64,000 bases of DNA from Paraburkholderia bryophila. Its GTDB lineage: Bacteria; Pseudomonadota; Gammaproteobacteria; Burkholderiales; Burkholderiaceae. A program made the translations under genes and the position numbers. Within the stretch, counting starts at the first letter, position 1; each line of letters opens with the position of its first letter. Positions 19,162-28,394 of this stretch are shown here, in pieces. The stretch lies in NCBI RefSeq assembly GCF_013409255.1, contig NZ_JACCAS010000001.1, forward strand, positions 1,798,001 to 1,862,000, in the 5' to 3' direction. The notes beneath the pieces are model-generated. The model ran no database searches. It worked only from the letters and a program-made list of their open reading frames with translations, and was not told the DNA's origin.

Positions 19162-20001
19162 TTACGTGAGCCGCAGCGGTTCGATCATCAATTTCTCTTC
19201 TTCGAGCCAGATCTGCACCGGCTTGCCGTGCACGTCGGCCGGCAGCGGGTTCTCGGTCGTACGATAGATGCCCGCGATCGAGATGAGTTCCGGCTCGAGA
19301 CACGTGCAGAAAATGCGCGCGTCGTGATTGCCCTGCACGCCGGCCAAGGCCCGGCCGCGCAGCGGCGCGTAAATATGGATATTGCCTTCCGCGATCACTT
19401 CCGCGCCGTAGCTCACGAGGCCGAGCACGACCAGATCGCCCTTCGCGTAGATCCGCTGACCGGAGCGCAAAGGCTTGTCGACCACCATGGTTTGCGACGA
19501 CGTGGCGAGACGCACCGGCTCGGCGGCAGGCGCGGGTTCGACCGCGGCGGCGCTGGCCGGCGTGCCGTCGAGCGGCAGCAGGCTGGCCTGAGCGTTGCCG
19601 TTGCCGGCGGTCGGCGCAGCGGTGCCCGAGGCAGCAACTGCAGCGTTCGCGGCCTCTTCCTCGGCGGATTTAGCGGTGCTGCCACGGCGGTCGCGCGCTT
19701 CCAGCAACGGCAGCGCCGACTCGGCGGCCCACGTCTGATGCGGATTGGCGACCACGCCGACCGGCCGCATCCGCACGCTGGCGAGCAACTGCGCGATGTC
19801 GGCGAGCGGCACCCGTTCCGTGTCGGCGAGGCGGCGCACGTCGATCGCGACGACGTCGTTGGCAAAGAATTCGGGGGTCGCCTCGAAGCGCCGGGTCAGC
19901 TCGGCACGCATCGCTTCGAGGTCGGTTGTCTTGACCACGAACAGGAGCGTATCGACAGAGCCGCTGCGGAGTTCGAAAAAGGGTGATTTCTTGGGCGACA
20001 T
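19162..20001 (-). CDS. minC: Septum formation inhibitor MinC
   Basis: A 279-residue MinC. The N-terminal domain (about residues 1-105) inhibits FtsZ polymerisation. It is followed by an Ala-rich linker (about 120-175), longer than in enterobacteria. The C-terminal beta-helix domain (about 176-279) has [34 protein letters not shown] and the terminal [12 protein letters not shown], and it dimerises and binds MinD. The ATG at 20001 is preferred over a TTG four codons upstream. It is the first gene of the min operon, with 116 bases between minC and minD. Confidence 0.95.
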   Translation of the reverse strand: MSPKKSPFFELRSGSVDTLLFVVKTTDLEAMRAELTRRFEATPEFFANDVVAIDVRRLADTERVPLADIAQLLASVRMRPVGVVANPHQTWAAESALPLLEARDRRGSTAKSAEEEAANAAVAASGTAAPTAGNGNAQASLLPLDGTPASAAAVEPAPAAEPVRLATSSQTMVVDKPLRSGQRIYAKGDLVVLGLVSYGAEVIAEGNIHIYAPLRGRALAGVQGNHDARIFCTCLEPELISIAGIYRTTENPLPADVHGKPVQIWLEEEKLMIEPLRLT

Positions 20002-20167
20002 AGCGTTCGGCAAAAAATTTTGCGTATTTTACAGGCGTCCACGCGCGCGGCCAGTTTTTTTGCCGTGACAACGGGGAGCAACCGATGACAGTGCCGAAGA
20101 CACCGCCACGAACGCTGCACAGACGCGGAGGGGAATCGAGCGGCAGGCTGCTGCGCCGCTCGCGAGA

Positions 20168-20701
20168 TCACTGCTGAAATACCTGGGACGTGGTCGGCAC
20201 GTGCCGCACCAGCAGACTTTCGGCTTGTTCCGGCGCGCGTTGAACGCGCCGGTGTTCGCCGGTCGGACCGAAGCCGAGCGCTTCGTAAAAGCGCATGGCG
20301 TTGCGGTTGGCGTCGGCGACCCACGCGTAGATTTCCGTGGCGCTTTCGTTCGCGAGCCAACTGCCGGCGGTGTCGACCAGCAGTTCGCCGCCACGCAGAT
20401 GACGCACGGCCGGCGCCACCCACAGTTCGCAGACGAACGCGCGGCGTGCGGCGCTGTCGTCGAAATGCGCTTCGATCAGCCCGGCGGGATGGCCCTCGGT
20501 GTAGAGAATAAAAGTGGCGACGGTAAACGACACCGCACGCTCGGTGGCGGTGGCGTCGAAACTGGCGGCGTCGGCCGACAACGCGTCCTCTAACGTAGCG
20601 CCGAAGGCATACGGCGCCTCCCGCAGCGACGCGGTACGGAGTTCGCGAAAAACGGCGCCCTGATCAGCGGCGATACGGCGAACGGTCAATGACGGACTCA
20701 T
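20168..20701 (-). CDS. GNAT-family N-acetyltransferase
   Basis: A 177-residue protein with the GNAT fold: N-terminal VRRIAADQGAVFRELR, then AFVCELWVAPAVRHLRGGELL, which holds the acetyl-CoA pyrophosphate-binding motif A in a slightly degenerate RHLRGG form. The later ANRNAMRFYEALGF is the typical motif B with its tyrosine. The acceptor substrate is unknown. It is transcribed with the same orientation as minCDE but is separated from minC by 166 bases. Confidence 0.8.
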   Translation of the reverse strand: MSPSLTVRRIAADQGAVFRELRTASLREAPYAFGATLEDALSADAASFDATATERAVSFTVATFILYTEGHPAGLIEAHFDDSAARRAFVCELWVAPAVRHLRGGELLVDTAGSWLANESATEIYAWVADANRNAMRFYEALGFGPTGEHRRVQRAPEQAESLLVRHVPTTSQVFQQ

Positions 20702-20898
20702 GCAGACGAAAACCCCTTGAAACCCTAAGGCGTAGCTTTAACCGAACCGGCGCGCGAGTCAAATCATTATTGACCGGATTTGACCCACACGCGAGGTTTG
20801 ATACGAGACGTGCGTATATCGAGCGTGCAATTCACGCGCCCGGCATGCGCAGCGCACGTGTTGATCGATGCCGCGCTCAACCCACGTTCAGGTTGCGC

Positions 20899-21684
20899 TC
20901 AAGGCGCTTCGTAACTGCCGGTGCCATCCGGCCAGGGGGTGAGGAGCTCGTAGCCGTCGTCGGTGACGGCGATCATGTGCTCCCACTGCGCGGACAGCGA
21001 GCGGTCTTTGGTCACCACGGTCCAGCCGTCGCGCAACACCGTGGTGCCGGCGCGGCCCGCGTTGATCATGGGTTCGATCGTGAAGACCATGCCGGGCTTC
21101 AGGCGTACGCCCTGCCCCGGCTGGCCGTAGTGCAGCACCTGCGGGTCTTCGTGATACACCTTGCCGATGCCATGCCCGCAGTAGTCGCGCACGATCGAGA
21201 AGCCGTCGCGCTGCGCCACTTTCTGGATCGCATGGCCGACGTCGCCGAGCGTGGCGCCCGGCTTCACTTCGCGGATGCCGGCGAGCATCGCTTCATAGGT
21301 CGTGTCGATCAACTGGCGGCCTACCGTGCTCGGCTGACCGACGCAATACATGCGGCTGGTGTCGCCGAAATAACCGTCTTTGATGATCGCGACGTCGATG
21401 TTGACGATGTCGCCGTCTTTCAGCACTTCGCTGCGATTCGGGATGCCGTGGCACACCACCTGGTTGACCGAGGTGCACACCGTCTTCGGAAAACCCAGAT
21501 AGCCGACATTCGCCGGAATCGACTTTTGCGTATTGACAATGTAGTCGTTGCACAGCGCGTCGAGCTCGTCGGTGGAGACGCCGGCCTTGACGTGCTCGCC
21601 TATCATCGCCAGCACGTCGGCCGCGAGGCGGCCGGAAATGCGCAACTTGGCGATGTCGTCGGGAGTCTTGTAGGTAATGGCCAT
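20899..21684 (-). CDS. map: Methionine aminopeptidase, type I
   Basis: Removes the initiator methionine from nascent proteins in the cytoplasm. The 261-residue enzyme carries all five metal ligands at the positions known from E. coli: Asp97, Asp108, His171, Glu204 and Glu235, plus His79 in VVCHGIPN. The start at 21684 (MAITYKTPDDIAKLRISGRL) matches the family; the upstream open frame is not supported. No rpsB or glnD is visible next to it, so it appears monocistronic here. Confidence 0.97.
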   Translation of the reverse strand: MAITYKTPDDIAKLRISGRLAADVLAMIGEHVKAGVSTDELDALCNDYIVNTQKSIPANVGYLGFPKTVCTSVNQVVCHGIPNRSEVLKDGDIVNIDVAIIKDGYFGDTSRMYCVGQPSTVGRQLIDTTYEAMLAGIREVKPGATLGDVGHAIQKVAQRDGFSIVRDYCGHGIGKVYHEDPQVLHYGQPGQGVRLKPGMVFTIEPMINAGRAGTTVLRDGWTVVTKDRSLSAQWEHMIAVTDDGYELLTPWPDGTGSYEAP

Positions 21685-22174
21685 GAATTCAGTCGATGGG
21701 GTTCGATGGTTCAAAGGACGCCGCGCAACCACACGCCCGCGCGTCCCGCTCTGCATGACCGGCGTGGCCGCCCTGCCGCCTGAAACGGCATGGCGAACCG
21801 GCCGACGCCGGCGATCGATCGGCCAATTGTACAGAGGATCGCGCGCCTGCCTCCACGAACCGGGTCGAACTTGCCAGTCGGACGCTTTCGCGCCGGGTGC
21901 CACGCACCGCAAAAAATCCATCGGCCAGTACGCAGCGCGCGATGCTGCAAACGCACAAGGAAATCTTTTGTGAGGTTTGCATCTACTCGCAGTTTCGTTC
22001 CGTAAAGGCGGTTGAGGACTCGCTTCTTCTGCTGCATCGATTAGTTCTTCTCAGAAGAACAGAGGCCTCTTTGCGTCCGCGTTTTTGCGTTTTGCAACGC
22101 GTGAGCAGCAGTCGAGCGCGTGGTTGCATCGCCAGTCCGCGGCATAGGCAGCGAACCCATTGAGGAGCATGGCC
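21685..22174. other. 490-base intergenic region map/ferritin-like
   Basis: This divergent intergenic region should contain the promoters of map and of the ferritin-like gene. No gene was identified. The visible structure is a pair of adjoining palindromes at 22044-22070, about 105 bases before the ferritin-like start. Several overlapping short open frames are incompatible with one another and show no recognisable domains. Confidence 0.45.
22044..22070. promoter_or_regulatory. Adjoining palindromes upstream of ferritin-like gene
   Basis: A perfect 8-bp inverted repeat with a single central base (GTTCTTCT-C-AGAAGAAC, 22044-22060) abuts the perfect 10-base palindrome AGAGGCCTCT (22061-22070). 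The position fits an operator or a hairpin in the 5' leader. No named regulator was matched. Confidence 0.4.
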
Positions 22175-23152
22175 ATGTCGGAGTCCAGCAGCAAATCAGC
22201 AGAGCTTATCGATACATTCGACCGCCGGGTCGAACGGCGTCTGCAACGCAGACAGTTTTTCCGCAACGCCGGCGGCCTGGGTCTGGGCCTGGTCGGCGGC
22301 ACGCTGATCAGCGCGTGCGGCGGCGGTTCGGGTTCGAGCGTGTCGGCTCAGAGCGCGCCGACCGATCCGGAGATTTTGAACTTCGCGCTGAACCTGGAGT
22401 ACCTCGAATCGCAGTTCTATACGTACGCGACGACAGGCGCCGGGTTGGCGGCCAGCATGACGGCCGGCGTCGGCACGCTGGGCACCGTGATCCCCGGCCA
22501 GCAGGTGCCGTTCCAGGATCCGGTGGTGCAGGCGTACGCCAACGAGATAGCCAACGACGAACGCGAGCACGTCGCGTTCCTGCGCAGCGCGTTGGGTTCG
22601 GCGGCAGTGGCGATGCCGTCGATCGATATCGGCGGCACCGATCCGAACGGCGCGTTCTCGAACGCGGCGCGCGCGGCGGGTCTGGTCGGCGCGGGCGTCG
22701 CGTTCAATCCGTATGCGAACGACAACAACTTCCTGCTCGGCGCGTTCATCTTCGAAGACGTGGGTGTGACTGCGTATAAAGGCGCTTCGCCGCTGATCAC
22801 CAACAAGACCTTCCTGGAAGCCGCCGCCGGCATTCTGGCGGCCGAGGCGTATCACGCGGGGCTGGTCCGCACGGTGCTGTACTCGAAAGGGATCAACACG
22901 ACGAGCCTCGTCTCGGCCGCCAATGCGATCTCCGCCGCGCGCGACAGCCTCGACGGCAACGGCCACGACGATCAGGGAATCACCGGCGCAACCGCCGGCA
23001 CCTCCAACATCGTGCCGCTCGACAGCAACGGGCTCGCGTTCAGCCGCAACTACAGCAACGTGCTCAACATCGTCTATCTGACGAGTTCGGTCGCGACCAA
23101 GGGCGGCTTCTTCCCGAACGGCGTGAACGGCGTGCTCAACATGAGCGCCTGA
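22175..23152 (+). CDS. Tat-exported ferritin-like lipoprotein
   Basis: A 325-residue protein. A twin-arginine motif RRQFFR (25-30) precedes a hydrophobic segment and a lipobox ending in Cys48, suggesting folded export and lipid anchoring. The mature part matches the Ferritin_2 / desiccation-related class. Helix 1 is EILNFALNLEYLESQFYTYA, and a second helix has NDEREHVAFLRSA (Glu and His candidate di-iron ligands). Two more helices include AAEAYHAGLVRTVL. The iron site and any catalase- or oxidase-like activity are inferred. ATG 22175 is preferred because GAGGAG lies at good spacing; ATG 22169 is too close to it. An Nramp gene follows 111 bases downstream. Confidence 0.82.
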   Translation: MSESSSKSAELIDTFDRRVERRLQRRQFFRNAGGLGLGLVGGTLISACGGGSGSSVSAQSAPTDPEILNFALNLEYLESQFYTYATTGAGLAASMTAGVGTLGTVIPGQQVPFQDPVVQAYANEIANDEREHVAFLRSALGSAAVAMPSIDIGGTDPNGAFSNAARAAGLVGAGVAFNPYANDNNFLLGAFIFEDVGVTAYKGASPLITNKTFLEAAAGILAAEAYHAGLVRTVLYSKGINTTSLVSAANAISAARDSLDGNGHDDQGITGATAGTSNIVPLDSNGLAFSRNYSNVLNIVYLTSSVATKGGFFPNGVNGVLNMSA

Positions 23153-23263
23153 CGCAAGCCGTTTGCTGCACCGGAAACGGGTCGTCGCGATGACGATCGC
23201 GCTCACCCGTTGGCCGGCCTTCTCCGTATTGCCTTGAACGCTTGACGACGGACAGGAGCAGTC

Positions 23264-24571
23264 ATGAACGAAGCGACAGGTCAGGCCGCCGTGCCGCACA
23301 CCCTCACCGAGCAAGCGTGTTTCGACGTTCGCGAAACGCTCGCAGGACGGCGGCGCGGCCTGCGCGCGATGCTGCCGTTCGCCGGACCGGCGGTGGTGGC
23401 CTCGATCGCCTACATGGACCCGGGCAACTTCGCGACCAACATTCAGGCGGGCGCCGGCTACGGCTATACGCTGCTGTGGGTGGTGGCGGTGGCGAACATC
23501 GTCGCGATGCTGTTCCAGTCGTTGTCCGCCAAACTGGGGCTCGTGACCGGCAACAATCTCGCCGAGTTATGCCGCGCGGCTTTACCGCGCCGCTACGTGC
23601 TCGCGATGTGGGGCATCAGCGAAATCGCGGCCATGGCGACCGATCTCGCCGAGTTCGTCGGCGGCGCGATCGGCGTGTCGTTGCTCACGCATCTGCCGAT
23701 GATCCCAAGCATGCTGATCACCGCCGCCGTCACCTACGCGCTGCTGCAGTTCGAAAAGCGCGGCTTTCGTCCGCTCGAACTGGCAATCGCCGCGCTCGTC
23801 GGTGTGATCGGACTGTCGTATCTCGCCGAATTGCTGATCGCGCCGGTGCACTGGGCGTCGGTCGTCAAGCATACGTTCACGCCGGCCATGCCCGATAGCA
23901 ATGCGTTGACGATCTCGGTCGGCATCATCGGCGCAACCGTGATGCCGCACGTGCTGTTCCTGCATTCGGGACTCACGCAGAATCGCGTGACGCCGCGCAA
24001 TGAAAACGAGCGCGGCAAACTGCTGCGGTTCTCGAATATCGAAGTGGTGGTGGCGCTCGGCGTCGCGGGGCTCATCAACATGGCGATGGTGATCATGGCG
24101 TCGAGCGCGTTTCATGCGGGTCACGCGGATATCGCCAGCATCGAAACCGCGTGGCGCACGCTCACGCCGCTGCTTGGCGGCGCCGCGGCAGGATTGTTTC
24201 TTGCGGCGTTGATCGCGTCGGGCGTGTCGAGTTCGGTCGTCGGCACGATGGCCGGGCAGATGATCATGCAGGGGTTTGTCGGCTTTCACATTCCCGTGTG
24301 GGCGCGGCGTTTGATCACGATGGCGCCGGCATTCGCCGTCGTGGCGTGGGGCGTCGACGCGACGCGCGCGCTGGTGTTGAGCCAGGTCGTGCTCAGTATC
24401 GCGCTGCCGGTGCCGATGATCGCGCTGGTGTGGTTCACGTCGCGTGGCGACTTGATGGGCCGCTACCGGAACCGTCGCTCGACGACGATCGCCGCCGTGG
24501 TCGGCACGATCGCGGTGCTGGCGCTGAATCTGGTGCTGTTGCTGCAGGTGGCGGGGATTTCGCTGTGGTGA
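23264..24571 (+). CDS. Nramp-family divalent metal transporter
   Basis: A 435-residue, 11-12-helix inner-membrane transporter. The helix-1 metal site DPGN is at residues 52-55 (AYMDPGNFATNIQAG). The helix-6 motif is MPHVLFLHSGL with MPH at 227-229, so both half-sites for Mn2+/Fe2+ coordination are intact. It could be called MntH, but bacterial Nramp subgroups also include aluminium- or magnesium-handling relatives, so no symbol is given. GACAGGAG precedes the start. It follows the Tat ferritin-like gene in the same orientation, suggesting a joint role in metal uptake and storage outside the cytoplasm. Confidence 0.9.
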   Translation: MNEATGQAAVPHTLTEQACFDVRETLAGRRRGLRAMLPFAGPAVVASIAYMDPGNFATNIQAGAGYGYTLLWVVAVANIVAMLFQSLSAKLGLVTGNNLAELCRAALPRRYVLAMWGISEIAAMATDLAEFVGGAIGVSLLTHLPMIPSMLITAAVTYALLQFEKRGFRPLELAIAALVGVIGLSYLAELLIAPVHWASVVKHTFTPAMPDSNALTISVGIIGATVMPHVLFLHSGLTQNRVTPRNENERGKLLRFSNIEVVVALGVAGLINMAMVIMASSAFHAGHADIASIETAWRTLTPLLGGAAAGLFLAALIASGVSSSVVGTMAGQMIMQGFVGFHIPVWARRLITMAPAFAVVAWGVDATRALVLSQVVLSIALPVPMIALVWFTSRGDLMGRYRNRRSTTIAAVVGTIAVLALNLVLLLQVAGISLW

Positions 24572-24683
24572 GGTGGTGAGGGTCGCTTAGGCGTTGCGGG
24601 TCTGAGGCGATCTGCCGCTGCATCCACTTGGCGGAAAGGCACGTACATTGTTCGAACGAATCATCTCGAACGGATCGACTGTC

Positions 24684-25784
24684 ATGCCTCGACGCCTGCT
24701 CACCCTGACCGCCGCGCTGGCGCTCGCCGCCCTGGGCGGTTGCAGCGCCACCGGCGTGCTCAACGCCGCCGTCTCGCCAAAGAGTTTCCACGCCGACGAC
24801 GATATCGCCTACGGCGCCAATCCGCGTCAGAAACTCGACGTCTACACGCCCACCGCCTCCGCGCCGCAACCCGGCGCGCACGGCCGTCCGATCGTCGTGT
24901 TCTTCTATGGCGGCAGTTGGCAAAGCGGCTCGCGCAGCAGCTATCTGTTCGTCGGCGCGGCGCTTGCCGCGCGCGGTTTCGTCGCCGTGCTGCCCGACTA
25001 CCGGACATGGCCGGAAACGGCCTTCCCCGGTTTCGTCGACGACGCCGCCAGCGCCGTGCGCTGGGCCCGCGATCACGCGGCCGAATTCGGCGGAGACCCG
25101 TCGCGCATCTTCCTGATGGGACATTCGGCCGGCGCGCACATCGTGATGCTGCTCGCCACCGACGGCCGCTATCTCGCCGCGCAGCAGATGAGCAAAAGCG
25201 ACCTCAGCGGCGTGATCGGCCTGGCAGGTCCGTACGATTTCCTACCGCTGCACGACGCCACGCTCGAAGATATTTTCCCGCGTGCGTTGCGCGCCGCGAG
25301 TCAGCCGATCAACTTCGTGCAGGGCGACGAACCGCCGATGTTCCTCGCGGCCGGCGAGCGCGACACAACCGTCGACCCGGGCAACACGGACCGGTTAGCG
25401 GCAAAGCTGCGGCTGTCGGGGGATAAAGAGGTCGAGGTGAAGCACTATCCGCGCGTCGGCCACGCGATGCTGGTGGGGGCCATTGCCGGACCGTTGCGGG
25501 GGTTTGCGCCGGTGCTCGACGATAGTGTGGCGTTTATCAACAGCCAGGCGACGATCGCGGTGCGGCGGGAAAGCGCGGCGCAGGCGACTGATGTGGCGTC
25601 ACAGTCGGCGCCGGCGCCGTTGCCGGTTGCGCGCCGATCCGGGTCCGGCAACGTGATTCAAATGCGTCGCTGGACGAAGGCTGAGGCGGTGCCGTGCGAG
25701 GCGGCTTCAACGTCGGCGTCAACGTCAACGTCGATCGTCGAGGCGCCTTGCCCGAGACATGGGACACCGGGTCACGGCGACTAA
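24684..25784 (+). CDS. Alpha/beta-hydrolase lipoprotein
   Basis: A 366-residue predicted lipoprotein (LAALGGC, Cys20) with an esterase fold. The oxyanion region FFYGGSWQSGS is at residues 73-83. The nucleophile elbow GHSAG has Ser148, and the Asp and His candidates lie in ERDTTVDP and VGHAML. It belongs to the BD-FAE/kynurenine-formamidase-like esterases, in which HGGxW is here YGGSW. The last 70 residues after VAFINSQ are low-complexity Ala/Ser/Thr and probably disordered. The substrate is unknown. ATG 24684 gives a normal signal peptide; a TTG at 24648 is less likely. Confidence 0.8.
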   Translation: MPRRLLTLTAALALAALGGCSATGVLNAAVSPKSFHADDDIAYGANPRQKLDVYTPTASAPQPGAHGRPIVVFFYGGSWQSGSRSSYLFVGAALAARGFVAVLPDYRTWPETAFPGFVDDAASAVRWARDHAAEFGGDPSRIFLMGHSAGAHIVMLLATDGRYLAAQQMSKSDLSGVIGLAGPYDFLPLHDATLEDIFPRALRAASQPINFVQGDEPPMFLAAGERDTTVDPGNTDRLAAKLRLSGDKEVEVKHYPRVGHAMLVGAIAGPLRGFAPVLDDSVAFINSQATIAVRRESAAQATDVASQSAPAPLPVARRSGSGNVIQMRRWTKAEAVPCEAASTSASTSTSIVEAPCPRHGTPGHGD

Positions 25785-25801
25785 GCGGGCGACTGAACGG
25801 C

Positions 25802-26323
25802 TCACTCCCCGAGCCCCAGCAAATGCTTGCGCAAGGTCGGCGCACGCGTCGACGGATCGAGCCAGATGCCGAAGAACGCACGCGCAAACGCAGGATCGTC
25901 GAACTCGCCCGTCATGCGATCGCCCGCATAAAAGCGCACGCCCTTATCCGGCAGATTGACCGCGCTCAACTGATCGCCGGGCGCGACGTCGACGAACGCC
26001 TGCAGCATGTCCGCGCGCCAGCGCGCTAGCGTCTCGGCGGGAATCGGCGCATCGGCCAGACGTTTGATCTCGCCGATACCCGTCTCCGCCAGCCGCTCAC
26101 GCTTGATTCCGCGCGTATAGACAATGTGCAACGCAAAGCGCTCGTCGTAATCGACCGGCGTGCGTTCGCTCCACAATTGCGCGCGATACAGCCGGAAGCC
26201 GAACACGGTGAAATCCCCTTCGCCGACGAGTTTCGCCGACTGCACGTCGCCGCGCCAATCGGCGCAGGCGGCGCCGGCCCACAGCACCAGCAGCAGCAGC
26301 AGCAGAGCGGCGAGCTTGCGCAT
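25802..26323 (-). CDS. Chalcone-isomerase-like exported protein
   Basis: A 173-residue protein with a signal peptide (residues 1-21, a Leu-rich core encoded by a CAG/CTG-like run). The mature domain resembles the bacterial chalcone-isomerase-like family (Chalcone_3): LVGEGDFTVFGFRLYRAQLW near the N terminus and GVRFYAGDRMTGEFDDPAFARAFFGIWLD near the C terminus. These proteins do not act on chalcones; relatives bind fatty acids. It is the last gene of a four-gene operon, starting one base after the CFA-synthase-like stop codon, which supports a role in lipid chemistry in the envelope. Confidence 0.8.
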   Translation of the reverse strand: MRKLAALLLLLLVLWAGAACADWRGDVQSAKLVGEGDFTVFGFRLYRAQLWSERTPVDYDERFALHIVYTRGIKRERLAETGIGEIKRLADAPIPAETLARWRADMLQAFVDVAPGDQLSAVNLPDKGVRFYAGDRMTGEFDDPAFARAFFGIWLDPSTRAPTLRKHLLGLGE

Positions 26324-26324
26324 G

Positions 26325-27536
26325 TCAGTCCGCCCGGGCGAGCACGAACTGCATCACGTCGGTGCGCCCTTCGTCGAAACCGGCTTCGCAATACGCCAGA
26401 TACAGCCGCCAGGTCCGCACGAAAATCTCGTCGAAGCCCTGCGTCCGGATCGTATCGAGTTGCGCTTCGAACTCACTGCGCCAGCGGCGCAAGGTCTCGG
26501 CATAATCGCGGCCGAATGCCAGCGACGTCGACGCCACCAGCTTGCCGCGCCGTGCCGCGTCGATGAAACGCTGCGGGCTCGGCAGCATGCCGCCCGGAAA
26601 AATGAATTCGCGGATGAAGTCGCTGGTCGCGCGATACGCGGCGAAATGCGAGTCGTCGATCGTGATGGTTTGCACCACCGCGCGCGCGCCGGGCAGCAGA
26701 CGCTCACGCAGAATGCTGAAGTACGTCGGCCAGAATTTCTCGCCGACCGCCTCGAACATTTCGATCGATACGATGCCGTCGTATTGCCCGGTCAGCGTCC
26801 GGTAGTCACGCAGTTCGAGCTGCACATGATCGTCGAGACCGGCCTCGCTCACGCGCGTCCGGCCGAATTCGAGCTGCGCCGGCGAGATCGTCACGCCATG
26901 CACCTGAATGCCCTGGCGCGCCGCATGCATCGCGAAACCGCCCCAGCCGCAGCCAATTTCCAGCACCCGCATGCCCGCGCGCAACCCGAGTGTATCGATG
27001 ATGCGTTGATACTTCGCGTGCTGCGCGTCTTCGAGCGATTGATGGAAATCGCCGTCGAACACCGCGCTCGAATACGTGAAGGTCGGATCGAGCCACTGCG
27101 CGTAAAACGCGTTGCCGATGTCGTAATGCGCGTGAATATTGCGCCGGCTGCCCGAGCGCGTATTCGGCCGCAGCTTGTGGCGCAACCCATACCAGAGTTG
27201 CGCGAGCCAGCCGCCGTACACCGTGCGTTGCAGCGCGCGTTCGTTGCGGATCGCGACCCGCAGCAGCGCGGCGAGATCCGGCGTATCGACCCAGAACGAA
27301 CGCCACGCGTCGGCGAAACCGATGTCGCCCTTGCGCAGAATCGCGCCGCACGCGCGCCAGTCACGCAACTCCAGACGCGCGCCCGGCGCCGCGTGCGGAT
27401 CGCCGAACACATGCGGCTGACCGTCGGGCGTGATCAGTTCCAGATGCCCGACCTGAATCCGCTCGAGCAAGGACAGAAACAGACGGGCTGACGCGGGGGC
27501 GGATTGTTGCCCGCTCAGGGTTCTGGAAAGCGCCAT
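26325..27536 (-). CDS. Cyclopropane-fatty-acyl-phospholipid synthase-like methyltransferase
   Basis: A 403-residue CFA-synthase family protein that should transfer a methyl or methylene group from SAM to unsaturated acyl chains of membrane phospholipids. It shows NIHAHYDIGNAFY (133-145), SAM motif I VLEIGCGWGGF (191-201) and YDGIVSIEMFEAVGEKFW, which holds the catalytic-pocket glutamate. GGAGATT lies upstream of the start. It belongs to the operon flavoprotein-DUF1365-CFA-chalcone isomerase. In this context it may make a modified (for example furan- or methyl-branched) fatty acid instead of an ordinary cyclopropane; this is inference from the neighbours. Confidence 0.9.
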   Translation of the reverse strand: MALSRTLSGQQSAPASARLFLSLLERIQVGHLELITPDGQPHVFGDPHAAPGARLELRDWRACGAILRKGDIGFADAWRSFWVDTPDLAALLRVAIRNERALQRTVYGGWLAQLWYGLRHKLRPNTRSGSRRNIHAHYDIGNAFYAQWLDPTFTYSSAVFDGDFHQSLEDAQHAKYQRIIDTLGLRAGMRVLEIGCGWGGFAMHAARQGIQVHGVTISPAQLEFGRTRVSEAGLDDHVQLELRDYRTLTGQYDGIVSIEMFEAVGEKFWPTYFSILRERLLPGARAVVQTITIDDSHFAAYRATSDFIREFIFPGGMLPSPQRFIDAARRGKLVASTSLAFGRDYAETLRRWRSEFEAQLDTIRTQGFDEIFVRTWRLYLAYCEAGFDEGRTDVMQFVLARAD

Positions 27537-27548
27537 GGCGGAATCTCC

Positions 27549-28394
27549 TCAATCGGACGAAATGGAACGCGCAGCGGTGGACGGTTGGCCCGCTGCGGCG
27601 TGGTCGGTGGATGCGTCGGCATTGCGCCCCGGCGCGGGATGTTTGCCGTAGAACGGCGCTTTCTTCAGCACGAGGCGCACGGCCTGCCAATGAATTCTGG
27701 CGACGACGCCGAGCGTCAACAGCGGCTGGCGCAGCAACGCGCCGAACGCGCTGGCGCGTGTCAGCGGTTGCAGATGGCCACCCAGCGCGGTGCGGATTAG
27801 CAGACCGTCGGCGTCGCGGTAGTCGATCGCGACCGCCGCGTAATGCCGCGTCTCCCTGACGCGAAACGTGTAGCCACCTTCCACACGGCAAAACGGCGAC
27901 ACGTGCAGCACTTTTCTGCACATGAGTTGCGTCTCCGCGGTGATCGGCGCGTTGCCTTCGGCGCTCAACAGATAGCTGTGACGCGCGCCGAAGGTGTTGC
28001 GCACTTCGGCCAGCAGCGCGCGCAGATTCCCGTCGCGGTCGTGACAGAACCAGAAGCTCACCGGATTAAACGCGTAGCCGAACACGCGCGGAAACGCTTG
28101 CAACCAGATCTTGCCGTCCGCTTCGTCGATGCCCGCCGCCGATAGTTGCGCGCGCATCCACACGGCAAGATCGCTGCCGTCGCGCGGACCGTGGTCGCGC
28201 GTATGCAGACCAAGCGGCCGCCAACGGTCGATGCCGAACCAGCCGCTAGAAAGCGACGCCAGCCGGTCCAGGTCGCAGCGCACGTAGAACACCGGATACG
28301 TGAAGCGATGCGGCCGTGGCCGCAGACGCTCGTGCATCACCTGCCCCGTCAGGAGCCAGGCGGCCGGATCGACGCTGGCGCGGTCGGGACTCAT
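27549..28394 (-). CDS. DUF1365 family protein
   Basis: A 281-residue DUF1365 protein: LTGQVMHERLRPRPHRFTYP at the N terminus, then GYAFNPVSFWFCHDRDG, EVRNTFGARHSYLL and KVLHVSPFCRVEGGYTF. The molecular function is unproven. The family nearly always sits between an amine-oxidase-like flavoprotein and a CFA-synthase-like methyltransferase, as here. The ATG at 28394 overlaps the flavoprotein stop codon (ATGA), which decides the start over ATG 28406. The CFA-like gene starts 12 bases downstream of its stop. Confidence 0.85.
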   Translation of the reverse strand: MSPDRASVDPAAWLLTGQVMHERLRPRPHRFTYPVFYVRCDLDRLASLSSGWFGIDRWRPLGLHTRDHGPRDGSDLAVWMRAQLSAAGIDEADGKIWLQAFPRVFGYAFNPVSFWFCHDRDGNLRALLAEVRNTFGARHSYLLSAEGNAPITAETQLMCRKVLHVSPFCRVEGGYTFRVRETRHYAAVAIDYRDADGLLIRTALGGHLQPLTRASAFGALLRQPLLTLGVVARIHWQAVRLVLKKAPFYGKHPAPGRNADASTDHAAAGQPSTAARSISSD

